From positions 1-64,000 of the forward strand of contig CAVRSV010000004.1 of assembly GCA_963723965.1 (NCBI GenBank): a stretch of 64,000 nucleotides of DNA, in the 5' to 3' direction. Shown here piece by piece: positions 32,801-42,251 of this stretch. Below the pieces are notes generated by a model, which saw only the letters and a program-made list of their open reading frames with translations, made no database searches and was not told the origin of the DNA. The position numbers and the translations under genes are program-made. Source of the stretch: JARRKC01 sp963723965 (GTDB lineage: Bacteria > Acidobacteriota > UBA6911 > RPQK01 > JAPXNP01). Positions within the stretch are counted from its first letter, which is position 1. Each line of letters starts with the position of its first letter.

Positions 32801-35180
32801 GACCCAGCTGTCCCAACTCGATCTTTCCTACAACCTGATCGACGATCTCAGCACCCTCGTCAACCTCGACGTGGGCTCTCCCGGCTCCCCGGCGCGAATC
32901 CGGGCGCGGAGGGTGCAGGCACTTCCCTCCCTCACCCAGCTGAATCTCTCGTACAACTCCATCTCCGACGTCTCTCCGTTGTCTCCGTTGACCAGCCTGA
33001 CTTCCCTGGATCTTTCGGGCAACTTCAGCATCGAGGACCTGAGCGGTCTCAGCCCCCTCCTTGGTCTTCAGCAGTTGTTCCTGCAGTGGAACGTGATCCG
33101 GAGCCTGAGCGCGCTCACACCGCTGGAAGCGCTGCAGTTGCTCGATCTGCGCCACAACAGTGTGGTCCATCTCTCGCCGCTGCTGGACAATCCGGGCATC
33201 GGCGAGGGCGATCGAATTTACATCGCGAACAATCCCATCGATCTCAGCGACTGCGCCGTCTTCCAGACCCTCAAGGACCGGGGGGTCGTGTTCGACTACG
33301 ATCCGCCCTGTGACGTCGATCTCGAGGTCGCACTGTCATCCCCGAGTGAGGTGGTCCGCTACGGCGATCTCCTCCTGCTTCGGGCGCGGGTCACGAACCT
33401 GGGGACCGCGAACGCCCTCTCCCCCACCCTGCGCGTCCAGCTCGATCCCAATCTGATCCTGCGCTCGGCGATCGGCGGGGGTGCCGTCTGCTCCACCGGT
33501 GGGAGCACGGTGAACTGTCGCTGGTCCCAGCTGGCGCCCGCGACGCCTGCCACGGTTGAAGTCCGCGCGTTCGTGCAGAAGCGGACGGGCTCGGTGACCA
33601 GCACCGCCCACGTTGCGGCAGCCCAGTCCGAACTCGACACGGGCAACAACGACGCCAGCCTGTCGATTCCGCTGGCCTCAGCCGATCTCGAAGTCACCAA
33701 AACAGCCACGCCCGATCCCGTTTCGCCGAATGCCGCTCTGACCTACACCATCATCGTGGCCAACCATGGTCCATCGACGGCGACGGCCGTCGAGATTAGC
33801 GACGAGCTCCCCTCCGGTTTCAGCGTGGAGACCCAGTCCATCTCGTCCGGAAGCTGCAATTTCGACGCAAATGCCGGTCTCCTGCAGTGCGCGATCAACA
33901 GCCTTGCTGCCGGGAATGAGGCGACCATCACGGTGGAGGGAGTGGTCACGCAGGGTCCGGGAGAACTCCGGAATGTTGCCACAGCCACTGCGCAAGAGAC
34001 GGATCCCTCCCCCGGCAACAACACCGGCGTCGCCATTACGCCGGTCGTGCAGCCCGACCTGGTCGTGACCAAGACCGCGTCGGTGGACCCCGCGATCACG
34101 GGGACCCCGCTCGTCTACAGCGTCTCCATCGTCAACAACGGCAACGGACCGGCGACCAACCTGGTGATCTCCGACAGCATTCCCGAAGATCTGGGCTTCG
34201 TCGGATACACGCTCCCGGGAGGGAGCTGCATTTCGATCGAAGGGCAGCTCACCTGCCAACTGGCTTCGCTGCCGGGAGGGGAGAGCACCGTTCTGACGAT
34301 CGATACGACCGTGAACACCGCCGTGACTTCGGTGACCAATACCGTGACCGTCACGGAGGACCAGGATGACCTGAATCCGGACGACAACACCTCGACGGTG
34401 ACAACGGCCGTGATCCAACGCGCCGACGTGTCGGTGACGAAGAGCGCCGCCCCGACACTGTTGCGCAACGGCGACACGGTGACCTATACGGTGGACGTCT
34501 TCAACCAGGGCCCGTCCCCGGCGACTGCGGTCTTCGTGCAGGACACGCTGCCGTCCGATCTCTTCTTCAGCGGCGCCAGCGCCCAGTGTTCCGAGAACCA
34601 GGCTTCCGGTCAGATCGAGTGCAATCTGGGGACACTGTCCCCCGGGAACGGCACCTCCGTCCAGATCCAGGCCTACTACAATGGTGAAGCCAACGGGACG
34701 GTCTTCACCAACCAGGTGGCGGTGAGCGCCTCCGAACCCGATCCCGACCTGGCCAACAACACATTCTCGATGGACGTGGCACTGGCCCAGGCCGACCTCT
34801 CTGTCACCTTGAGCGACAACCCGGATCCAGTCATTTCAGGTAACAACATCACACTGACCGCGCAGGTGACGAACCTTGGACCCGATGACGCCACCTTCAC
34901 CTCCACGTACCTCTCTCCGGTGTTCGGGCTCCCGACGGTGACGATGGTGTCGGCCCTGTCGAGCCAGGGCACGTGCAACGTCAACGCCGCGGCCAATTCG
35001 GTGAGCTGTGACCTCGGCACACTCGCTGCGGGAGCCACGGCCACGGTCACGGTGACAGCCACATCGCCGGCCCTGACGTCACCGGATACCGTCCAGAATA
35101 CGTTCTCGGCCTACAGCAACGAAGCTGACCCGAACGGCGCCAACAACACGGCGACCGAGGCCACGACGGTGAACCCGTGA
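29889..35180 (+). CDS. Large secreted modular protein: beta repeats, Ig-like, LRR, five DUF11-type domains
   Basis: The ATG at 29889 (ribosome site CAGGGGGGTAAT) starts a 1763-residue protein with a signal peptide (MSKRGLASFLVAVACCLPIS, cleavage near VEA). Modules in order: four beta-rich repeats of a FP.L..TGLAL.N type (about 30-450), a bacterial Ig-like domain (about 475-560), a beta-propeller-like stretch (about 600-850) and a leucine-rich repeat block with NLEVLDLSHNFI-type units (about 880-1130). Five DUF11-like domains follow, each starting ADLEVTKTA or similar and ending in GNNT (about 1140-1763). All point to an extracellular adhesin or surface scaffold. There is no visible anchor or sorting signal at the C terminus. 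It is followed closely by feoB but is probably a separate unit. Confidence 0.9.
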   Translation: MSKRGLASFLVAVACCLPISTLSVEAASSLVFPRLSSEPNTVTGLAISNLSAETATVTLTAYGTDGTVLSGSGITNPATLTIPAEQQAARLLTEIFHGAFPSSTIGWVRITSPTDGLTGFFLFLDGSLTEMDGADLPEAATQIVFNTVQAGNGFSTELNLVNTTGSDTVATLTLVQPGGADEIQKSVTLAARGVARLDAGSLFGLASIPDASYVHVDTDGGLVAGLEFIRSAGGDLLGLNARKASEKLESLFFPQLVVSGPWKTELGLVNYTDDPVLVTVYARKPDGSLYGASELASNPVSRGLGPREALLLDVADLFGFTGQNSRDGWLEVEASEQAINGFLSYGIPAVGSLAAIAANQSQTSSVFSHIATTSGFYTGLALLNPSSLSANVRILAFTPEGDLLGRSDTVVRPKQRVSKLVTELIAGTENRSNGFIWIKSSVPLYTSALFGAEKVLANIPPQQPPPTYVPDQDLSKVALTPLLAVVQPGKSQKFTASGASGPVTWAVNGIDSGDSSVGTIDSTGLYTAPASKPEPSLITVSAESDNLSGGASVDILTTQSLVGGLGVLQSIVYMQSLQRLYEVELTSLGAVGSRISATSQTAAATDQSELFQVQPPNVKTSVRQFTDNIVKLISYPASDGKEYMLLLGQSTGQLIRLEPLSGQSRLVYTGLQQPTSMAYDASTGSVLVAESDRITQIARTFIESGLTSGSGATGEIDPGQTPRSTVALAAGATGLAVDRCTGEIYFSIASEGVIRAYDPATEQTRTLVSGLSSPGQLLTLYREGLPCPERTQLLVAEPGADRITLIAPSLGSVVSWISAPGVRDLSFIPPENPFNLKTSVAYGLFFDEAGNISIVDVGDQYSQEPPVVEEPICQSEVSFEDSNLEAAVRAALGLNAGDAITCAAAQSLTELSASGRNIRRIGGLEFFTNLEVLDLSHNFIRSIAPVGALTHLSELNASYNLITSPGLSANLTQLSQLDLSYNLIDDLSTLVNLDVGSPGSPARIRARRVQALPSLTQLNLSYNSISDVSPLSPLTSLTSLDLSGNFSIEDLSGLSPLLGLQQLFLQWNVIRSLSALTPLEALQLLDLRHNSVVHLSPLLDNPGIGEGDRIYIANNPIDLSDCAVFQTLKDRGVVFDYDPPCDVDLEVALSSPSEVVRYGDLLLLRARVTNLGTANALSPTLRVQLDPNLILRSAIGGGAVCSTGGSTVNCRWSQLAPATPATVEVRAFVQKRTGSVTSTAHVAAAQSELDTGNNDASLSIPLASADLEVTKTATPDPVSPNAALTYTIIVANHGPSTATAVEISDELPSGFSVETQSISSGSCNFDANAGLLQCAINSLAAGNEATITVEGVVTQGPGELRNVATATAQETDPSPGNNTGVAITPVVQPDLVVTKTASVDPAITGTPLVYSVSIVNNGNGPATNLVISDSIPEDLGFVGYTLPGGSCISIEGQLTCQLASLPGGESTVLTIDTTVNTAVTSVTNTVTVTEDQDDLNPDDNTSTVTTAVIQRADVSVTKSAAPTLLRNGDTVTYTVDVFNQGPSPATAVFVQDTLPSDLFFSGASAQCSENQASGQIECNLGTLSPGNGTSVQIQAYYNGEANGTVFTNQVAVSASEPDPDLANNTFSMDVALAQADLSVTLSDNPDPVISGNNITLTAQVTNLGPDDATFTSTYLSPVFGLPTVTMVSALSSQGTCNVNAAANSVSCDLGTLAAGATATVTVTATSPALTSPDTVQNTFSAYSNEADPNGANNTATEATTVNP

Positions 35181-35250
35181 GGCGGAGGTGAAAGGAGGCC
35201 GGACCAGATCGGACGAGGTTCGATTTAGGGGGTGACCACGTCACTTCTTT

Positions 35251-35299
35251 CAGGTAGAATTCCAAATTGAAAACGATTTTCAATTAGGAATTCTACCTG
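35251..35299. promoter_or_regulatory. 49-bp near-perfect palindrome containing a Fur-like box, upstream of feoB
   Basis: Bases 35251-35299 pair around position 35275 in 22 of 24 positions and end directly at the feoB ATG. The core TTGAAAACGATTTTCAA resembles an iron-regulator (Fur) box. The outer arms are GGTAGAATTCC and GGAATTCTACC. Binding here would block the promoter or ribosome access, and the RNA could also fold as a hairpin over the start region. Confidence 0.7.
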
Positions 35300-37315
35300 A
35301 TGGAAGCACACCCCAAAGCGACAGCGGTACTGGATCCACCTTCTGAATTGACCGTCCTCGACGACGCCCTGCGGCAACAACCGTTGCGGGTCGTGCTGGT
35401 CGGGCAGCCCAACGTCGGCAAGTCGGTCGTCTTCTCGCAGCTGACCTCGCGCTATGTGACCATTTCCAACTATCCGGGCACGACGGTCGAGGTGTTTCGC
35501 GGCCGCACCCGTATCGCCGGCCAGGAAATCGAACTGCTCGACACGCCGGGGATCAACAGCATCGACGCGGGTTCGGAAGACGAGAGAGTGACCGTGGCGG
35601 CCCTCGAGCAGGACCGCCCCGACCTGGTCATCCAGGTCGCTGACGCCAAGAATCTGCGGAGAGCGCTGCTCCTGACGGCACAGCTCAGCCGGTTTCGGAT
35701 CCCCATGGTGCTCGCCCTCAACATGATGGACGAATGCCGGGGCCGGGGAATCCAGGTCGATTCGGCGGCCCTGTCGCGTGAGCTCGGAATCCCGGTCATC
35801 GAGACCGTCGCCACCTCCGGGATCGGATTCGACGAGTTGCGGAGCCGTCTGGGGGCGGCCGCGGTCTGCACCTTCGACGAGGATTCGCTGCTGCCCTGGG
35901 TCGACCGGGTCTTGAGCAACGTCCGCTGGGAGGAGTCGCCGGAGCACAGATTCAACTTTTCGAAGACCCGTCTCTTCACGCTGGCGGCCCTCGCCGGCAC
36001 CTTTCTGCACCTCGAAAACTATGTCGGAGGGTGGCTCGGCCTGCCCACGCTGGCCGGATGGCTGGAACACCTGCTCGGCAGCGGCCTCGGTCTCGGTGAG
36101 CTTCCGGTCACGGCGTTGACGGTCGTGTTCGCCTACCTGGCGCCGGTCCTGCTGCCCGTGCTGTGGGCCATCAAGTCGGACGCCGGGTTCAACGAGCGCT
36201 TCGGAATCTGGGCGCGCCGGGCCCTTCCCGGCTCGCTGATTCTGGTGGTCACGGCGTCTTTGACCTTCCAGCTGGTGGGGTACCTGGGAGCCCAGGTGCT
36301 GGTGGCACTGCTGGAGAACAGCCTCTTCGCCGCCTACGTCACGCCGGCGCTGCAGTCGATCCTCCCCCACGGTTTCTTCTTCGACCTGGTCGTCGGTCCC
36401 TATGGGCTCATTTCCATGGGGCTGTCGTACGGCCTTGCGATCGTGCTCCCGGTGGTGACCACCTTCTTCATTGCCTTCAGCTTCCTGGAGGACAGCGGGT
36501 ATCTGCCGCGGCTTTCCATCCTCTCGGATCGAATCCTCCGCACCATGGGGCTGAACGGGAAGGCCTTCCTTCCCATGGTGCTCGGCCTCGGCTGCGTGAC
36601 GATGGCGACCATGACGACGCGGATACTGCATTCCAAGAAGGAGCGCTTCCTGGCCACCTTCCTGCTCGCTCTGGGTGTTCCCTGCTCGGCCCAACTGGGA
36701 GTGATTTTGGGCATTACGTCCGGACTCTCCCTGACGGCGCTGCTCATCGTGTTCACCACAGTGTTCCTTCAACTGGTCATCGTGGGTTTTCTGCTGTCGA
36801 AGATTTACCCGGGACAGCGCAGCGCCTTCATCCTGGAGCTTCCTCCGATCCGCTTTCCGGTCTGGAAGAACATCCTCCGCAAGACCTCGCTGCGCGTCAT
36901 CTGGTTTCTCAAGGAGGCCGTTCCGCTCTTCGTGCTGGGCGCCTTCGTCCTGTTCGCTCTCGACCGGCTCCAGCTGCTGGATCGCATCACCCGGGCCATG
37001 CAGCCGATCGTGACCGGCTTGCTGGGCCTGCCGCAGGCCGCGGCCTCCGTCTTCCTCATGGGCTTCCTGCGACGCGATTACGGCGCGGCCGGCCTCTTCG
37101 ACATGTCCCGTCAGGGATTGCTCGACACGACCCAAATCGTGGTCGGGCTGGTGGTGCTCACCCTCTTCGTCCCCTGCGTCGCCAACTTCTTCGTGATGAT
37201 CAAGGAACAGGGTCTGCGTAACGCAGCCCTTATGGTAGTATCCATCCTGTTTTACGCAGTGGCCGTCGGGACGGGCTTGAACTGGGTGCTCCATCATCTG
37301 GTGTCTCCTTTCTAG
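35300..37315 (+). CDS. feoB: Ferrous iron transporter FeoB
   Basis: The 671-residue protein has an N-terminal G domain: GQPNVGKS (G1), SNYPGTTVE (G2), DTPG (G3) and NMMD (G4) within residues 30-180. A membrane core of about ten helices follows, with the Gate-type motifs LEDSGYLPRLSILSDR, LGLGCVTMATMTTRIL and LGVPCSAQLGVIL. These cysteine-containing motifs belong to a FeoB subgroup with GCVTM in place of GCNVP. It imports Fe2+ driven by GTP binding. No separate feoA is present; the next gene carries a FeoA domain fused to a kinase. A Fur-like palindrome abuts the start codon. Expression is therefore likely iron-repressed. Confidence 0.93.
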   Translation: MEAHPKATAVLDPPSELTVLDDALRQQPLRVVLVGQPNVGKSVVFSQLTSRYVTISNYPGTTVEVFRGRTRIAGQEIELLDTPGINSIDAGSEDERVTVAALEQDRPDLVIQVADAKNLRRALLLTAQLSRFRIPMVLALNMMDECRGRGIQVDSAALSRELGIPVIETVATSGIGFDELRSRLGAAAVCTFDEDSLLPWVDRVLSNVRWEESPEHRFNFSKTRLFTLAALAGTFLHLENYVGGWLGLPTLAGWLEHLLGSGLGLGELPVTALTVVFAYLAPVLLPVLWAIKSDAGFNERFGIWARRALPGSLILVVTASLTFQLVGYLGAQVLVALLENSLFAAYVTPALQSILPHGFFFDLVVGPYGLISMGLSYGLAIVLPVVTTFFIAFSFLEDSGYLPRLSILSDRILRTMGLNGKAFLPMVLGLGCVTMATMTTRILHSKKERFLATFLLALGVPCSAQLGVILGITSGLSLTALLIVFTTVFLQLVIVGFLLSKIYPGQRSAFILELPPIRFPVWKNILRKTSLRVIWFLKEAVPLFVLGAFVLFALDRLQLLDRITRAMQPIVTGLLGLPQAAASVFLMGFLRRDYGAAGLFDMSRQGLLDTTQIVVGLVVLTLFVPCVANFFVMIKEQGLRNAALMVVSILFYAVAVGTGLNWVLHHLVSPF

Positions 37316-37335
37316 GCGATTCTTCCGGGGGTAAA

Positions 37336-38946
<1,611 letters not shown>

Positions 38947-39009
38947 AGTGCCGACTCGGGAATCCTCGGGCACATGCCAATCGGGGATCGGGGACACTAC
39001 AATACGGAG

Positions 39010-40353
39010 ATGACCCAGACGGCAACCATTCTGGTGGTGGATGACGAACCGGCCCAGCGGCAGTTCCTCAGGGCAGCCCTGCGCAGCCACGAGGTCGTGG
39101 CGGTGGCCTCCGGTGAAGAAGCCCGCCAGCTGCTTGCGCAACGAAGCTTCGACCTCGTGATCACCGACCAGAGGATGCCCGGAATGAGCGGCCTCGATCT
39201 GCTTCACTGGATCAAGGACCAGACGCCGGAAACGCCGGTGATCCTGCTGACGGCATACGGAACCATCGACAGTGCCGTCGAAGCCGTCAAGCTGGGAGCC
39301 GAAGACTACCTGATCAAGCCCGTGCAGAGCCCCGACGAGCTCCGTCTGACGGTGGCCCGGACTCTGGACAAGAAGACCCTGGCCGTTCGGGATCGCCTGT
39401 ACCGCGCGGCCGAGGAGGCCGAATTCCCTCCGGACATCGTGGCCGAGAGCTCCGCCATGCGCACGGTCCTGCGATTGGCCGATCAGGTGGCTCCTCAACC
39501 CACCTCCGTGCTGCTGACCGGCGAGTCCGGAACGGGCAAGGAAGTCATCGCGCGCCACGTCCATCGCCGCAGTCCCCGGGCGGAGGAGGCCTTCGTCGCA
39601 GTCAACTGCGCCGCCCTCGCCGAAACCCTCCTGGAATCGGAGTTGTTCGGCCATGAGAAGGGCGCCTTCACCGGGGCCACGCAAGCCAAACAGGGGCGCT
39701 TCGAGCTGGCCAGCGGGGGCACACTTTTCCTCGACGAGATCGGCGAGATGGGCTTCAGCCTCCAGTCCAAGCTCCTGCGCGCCCTGCAGGAGCAGACGTT
39801 CGAGCGGGTCGGCGGAACGCGGACGATCTCTGTCGACGTGCGGGTGATCGCGGCGACCAACCGTGACCTCGCGCGGGCCCTGGAGGAGAAGAGCTTTCGG
39901 GAGGACCTCTACTACCGGCTGAACGTGTTTCCCATCCATCTGCCTCCCCTGCGCGACCGGCGGGAGGATATCCTTCCCCTCGCGCGGCACTTCATCGCCA
40001 AGCTGGCCCCCCGGATGGGCAAGCCCGTCGAAGGTCTGTCGCGGGAGGCGGAGCACTGCCTGCTCACCTACCCCTGGCCGGGCAACATCCGGGAGCTTCA
40101 GAACGCCATCGAGCGAGCCATGATCGTCTCCTCGGGAACGCGGATCGAGACGGGCGATCTCCCGATTCCCTCCGAAGGCGGATCCGGGCCGGCGGCCGGC
40201 CGGGGAACTCTGGCCGAACTCGAGAAGGCGGCCATCCTGGAAGCCCTGGAGCGAAACGACGGAGACCGGCGGGAGACCGCCGCCGAACTGGGCATCAGCC
40301 TGCGTACGCTGCAGTACCGGCTCAAGGAATACGGCAAAGTTTCGAGTTCCTAG
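39010..40353 (+). CDS. NtrC-family sigma-54 response regulator
   Basis: From the ATG at 39010 the 447-residue protein has a receiver domain with the full set of residues: ILVVDDEPAQR, the phosphoacceptor Asp in LVITDQRMPGMSG, and Lys in YLIKPVQ. The sigma-54 AAA+ domain has GESGTGKE, the loop GAFTGA and TLFLDEIGEM. A Fis-type helix-turn-helix is at the C terminus (RETAAELGISLRTLQYRLKE). It follows the FeoA-kinase gene and is surely its partner, activating sigma-54 promoters when phosphorylated. No obvious -24/-12 promoter was found upstream of feoB, so its targets may lie elsewhere. Its stop codon lies in a heptamer repeat array. Confidence 0.93.
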   Translation: MTQTATILVVDDEPAQRQFLRAALRSHEVVAVASGEEARQLLAQRSFDLVITDQRMPGMSGLDLLHWIKDQTPETPVILLTAYGTIDSAVEAVKLGAEDYLIKPVQSPDELRLTVARTLDKKTLAVRDRLYRAAEEAEFPPDIVAESSAMRTVLRLADQVAPQPTSVLLTGESGTGKEVIARHVHRRSPRAEEAFVAVNCAALAETLLESELFGHEKGAFTGATQAKQGRFELASGGTLFLDEIGEMGFSLQSKLLRALQEQTFERVGGTRTISVDVRVIAATNRDLARALEEKSFREDLYYRLNVFPIHLPPLRDRREDILPLARHFIAKLAPRMGKPVEGLSREAEHCLLTYPWPGNIRELQNAIERAMIVSSGTRIETGDLPIPSEGGSGPAAGRGTLAELEKAAILEALERNDGDRRETAAELGISLRTLQYRLKEYGKVSSS

Positions 40354-40378
40354 TTTCTAGTTTCTAGTTCCTAGTTGC
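40344..40378. repeat. Heptamer repeat array (5 x 7 bp)
   Basis: Units GAGTTCC, TAGTTTC, TAGTTTC, TAGTTCC and TAGTTGC are in tandem. The array covers the stop codons of two convergent genes: the TAG of the NtrC gene (40351-40353) and the TAG of the leftward glycosyltransferase (40359-40357). Confidence 0.75.
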
Positions 40379-41373
40379 TGGAGGGGGCGGCTGACGGGGC
40401 GAAAGGAGAACCAGGCGGCGATTTCCTCCGGGGCGGCGCGGCGGTTCGACTGAATGTGCCGGCGCTTGGCGAGGGTTCGGGGACGCAATCGCCGCACTTC
40501 CCGAAGCGCTCCAAAAGAGTCCCTCTCGCGCAAGGCGATGTAGCCCAGGATTCCCAGGTCCCTGAGCCACATGTACGGAAAGCAGCGCCGCCAGACCGCC
40601 CAGTCCAGATTCTTGGTCCGCATCAGATAGCGGTTCTTGACCGAGTGAAAGTTGATGAGCCGATCAACCTGCGCTCTCGGCTGGGCCCGGAGCCGTCGAT
40701 AGTGTCCGCCCCGGGCCCTCGGCTCATAGACGGCCGCCCAGCCTCGCAGCCGCCCCCGCCAGGCCAGATCCGCATCCTCGCGATAGGCGAAGAAATCCTC
40801 GTCGAACAACTCGTCCCCCATCCGGACATCCTCGATGAACTCCCGGGTACACAGCAGCGCCGCGCCGGTGATTCCGAAGACCTGCTCCGGTCGATCGAAC
40901 TGGCCCCGGTCCTCAGTGCCGGCGCCCCGATCGAAGTGTCGCTGGGCGGGCGTGAAGTAGATCCCGGTACTGTCGAGAACGGGCCGACTCCCCTCCCGGC
41001 CGTCGGCCTGGAGCCGCCACAGCTTCCCTCCCGCCATTCCGATGCCGGGCCCGGCGCGGACGGCGGCGACGAGACGGGCGACGAAGTCCGAATCCAAGAC
41101 GCAATCGGCGTTCAGAAACAGCGCGTGCCGGCACGACTGCCCGCCGAGATTCGCGTTGTGCCCGCGACAGTAACCGACATTCTCCGGACTGGCGATCGTC
41201 GCAACGGGAAAGCGCTTCGCCAGTTCGACCGTCCGGTCGCCGGAGGCACTGTCGAAGACCCGCACGCTGACCGGAACCGACTGTCCCAGGACCGACTCCA
41301 GGCAACGCTCGATGAACGGCTCATCGTTGTGCGTGACCAGACTGACCAGAACGGTGTCCGCGGCGGTGTGCAT
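40357..41373 (-). CDS. Family 2 glycosyltransferase
   Basis: This 338-residue GT-A fold enzyme has VLVSLVTHNDEPFIERCLES at the N terminus, SVRVFDSASGD, ENVGYCRGHNAN, the metal-binding region LFLNADCVLDSDFV, and EDADLAWRGRLRGW near residue 220. The pattern is that of rhamnosyl- or hexosyltransferases of surface polysaccharides (GT2). The donor and acceptor cannot be read from sequence. The ATG at 41373 overlaps the stop of the upstream glycosyltransferase (TGATG), so the two are translationally coupled. The C-terminal basic tail ends within the heptamer repeat. Confidence 0.87.
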   Translation of the reverse strand: MHTAADTVLVSLVTHNDEPFIERCLESVLGQSVPVSVRVFDSASGDRTVELAKRFPVATIASPENVGYCRGHNANLGGQSCRHALFLNADCVLDSDFVARLVAAVRAGPGIGMAGGKLWRLQADGREGSRPVLDSTGIYFTPAQRHFDRGAGTEDRGQFDRPEQVFGITGAALLCTREFIEDVRMGDELFDEDFFAYREDADLAWRGRLRGWAAVYEPRARGGHYRRLRAQPRAQVDRLINFHSVKNRYLMRTKNLDWAVWRRCFPYMWLRDLGILGYIALRERDSFGALREVRRLRPRTLAKRRHIQSNRRAAPEEIAAWFSFRPVSRPLQQLGTRN

Positions 41374-42218
41374 CAGGGATGTCCCACCAGGATCCGCAGC
41401 CATACGCCCAGCTTCACCGGAAGCCAGACCAGAGGCAGGCTGGCGGGGTGGTGCTTTCGCCAGTAGCGCAGCAGATTGCGGTAATAGATTCGAACGAACG
41501 ATCGGTAACCCAGCACGTCGAGCGACAGGCCTCCGCGGTGTACGGCGCTCCACTGTGGAAAATACTCCATCCTCCAGCCCTGTCGCGCCAGCCGGGCGCA
41601 GAAATCCACGTCCTCGAACCAGGCGGGAACAAAGCTCTCGTCGAAGCCTCCGATCTCCCTCCAGGCCTCCTTGCGGAGCAGCCAGAAAGCCGCCGCCGGC
41701 TGTTCGACGGCGCCCCCCGCAGGCTCTGCCTGGAGAGGGCGGGAAAAGAGCCCGGCGATCTCGTCGAAGAACAGACAATCCGACAGAACGCTCCGGATCG
41801 TGGGCAGCCGTCGGATCTGGAATCGGGCCTGAGAACGCCGCTCCCCGTCCACCAGTGCGCCGCAGGCGATGGCACATCGAGTTCGGTCCCGCAGGCTCTC
41901 GTAGAGGGCGCGCACCGAATCCGGGTCCACTTCGATATCGGGATTCAGCAGCAGAATGAACTCCGTCGGGGCGTCCCGGATACCTGCATTGGCGGCGGCG
42001 GCGAATCCGCGATTCCGCTCGAAACGCCTGAGCTGAGCCCAGGGCCGGTCCTGAGCCGCCCGTGGGCTGGAATCGCGGGAGGCGTTGTCGAGCACCAGAA
42101 CGGCCCCCAATTCCCCTGCCAGTGGCTGCAGAGAATCAAGCAGGCGGCCAAGATAGGGTCCGCTGTTCCAGTTGACGATGACGGCGCTCAATTCCACCGG
42201 TGGCCGCGAATTTAACAC
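41373..42218 (-). CDS. Family 2 glycosyltransferase
   Basis: The 281-residue protein has a GT2 catalytic fold: LSAVIVNWNSGPYLGRLLDS, VLVLDNASRDSS, ERNRGFAAAANAGI, the DxD-like region ILLLNPDIEVDPDSV and EDVDFCARLARQGWRMEYFP. These match rhamnosyltransferase-like GT2 enzymes of O-antigen or capsule loci. It is divergent from the kinase-like gene at 42252 with only 33 bp between. It is coupled to the downstream glycosyltransferase through a TGATG overlap. The role is probably addition of a sugar in the polysaccharide made by this locus. Confidence 0.87.
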   Translation of the reverse strand: MLNSRPPVELSAVIVNWNSGPYLGRLLDSLQPLAGELGAVLVLDNASRDSSPRAAQDRPWAQLRRFERNRGFAAAANAGIRDAPTEFILLLNPDIEVDPDSVRALYESLRDRTRCAIACGALVDGERRSQARFQIRRLPTIRSVLSDCLFFDEIAGLFSRPLQAEPAGGAVEQPAAAFWLLRKEAWREIGGFDESFVPAWFEDVDFCARLARQGWRMEYFPQWSAVHRGGLSLDVLGYRSFVRIYYRNLLRYWRKHHPASLPLVWLPVKLGVWLRILVGHP

Positions 42219-42251
42219 AGCTGGGGATTTAATTCAGTAAGATGTAGTCGC

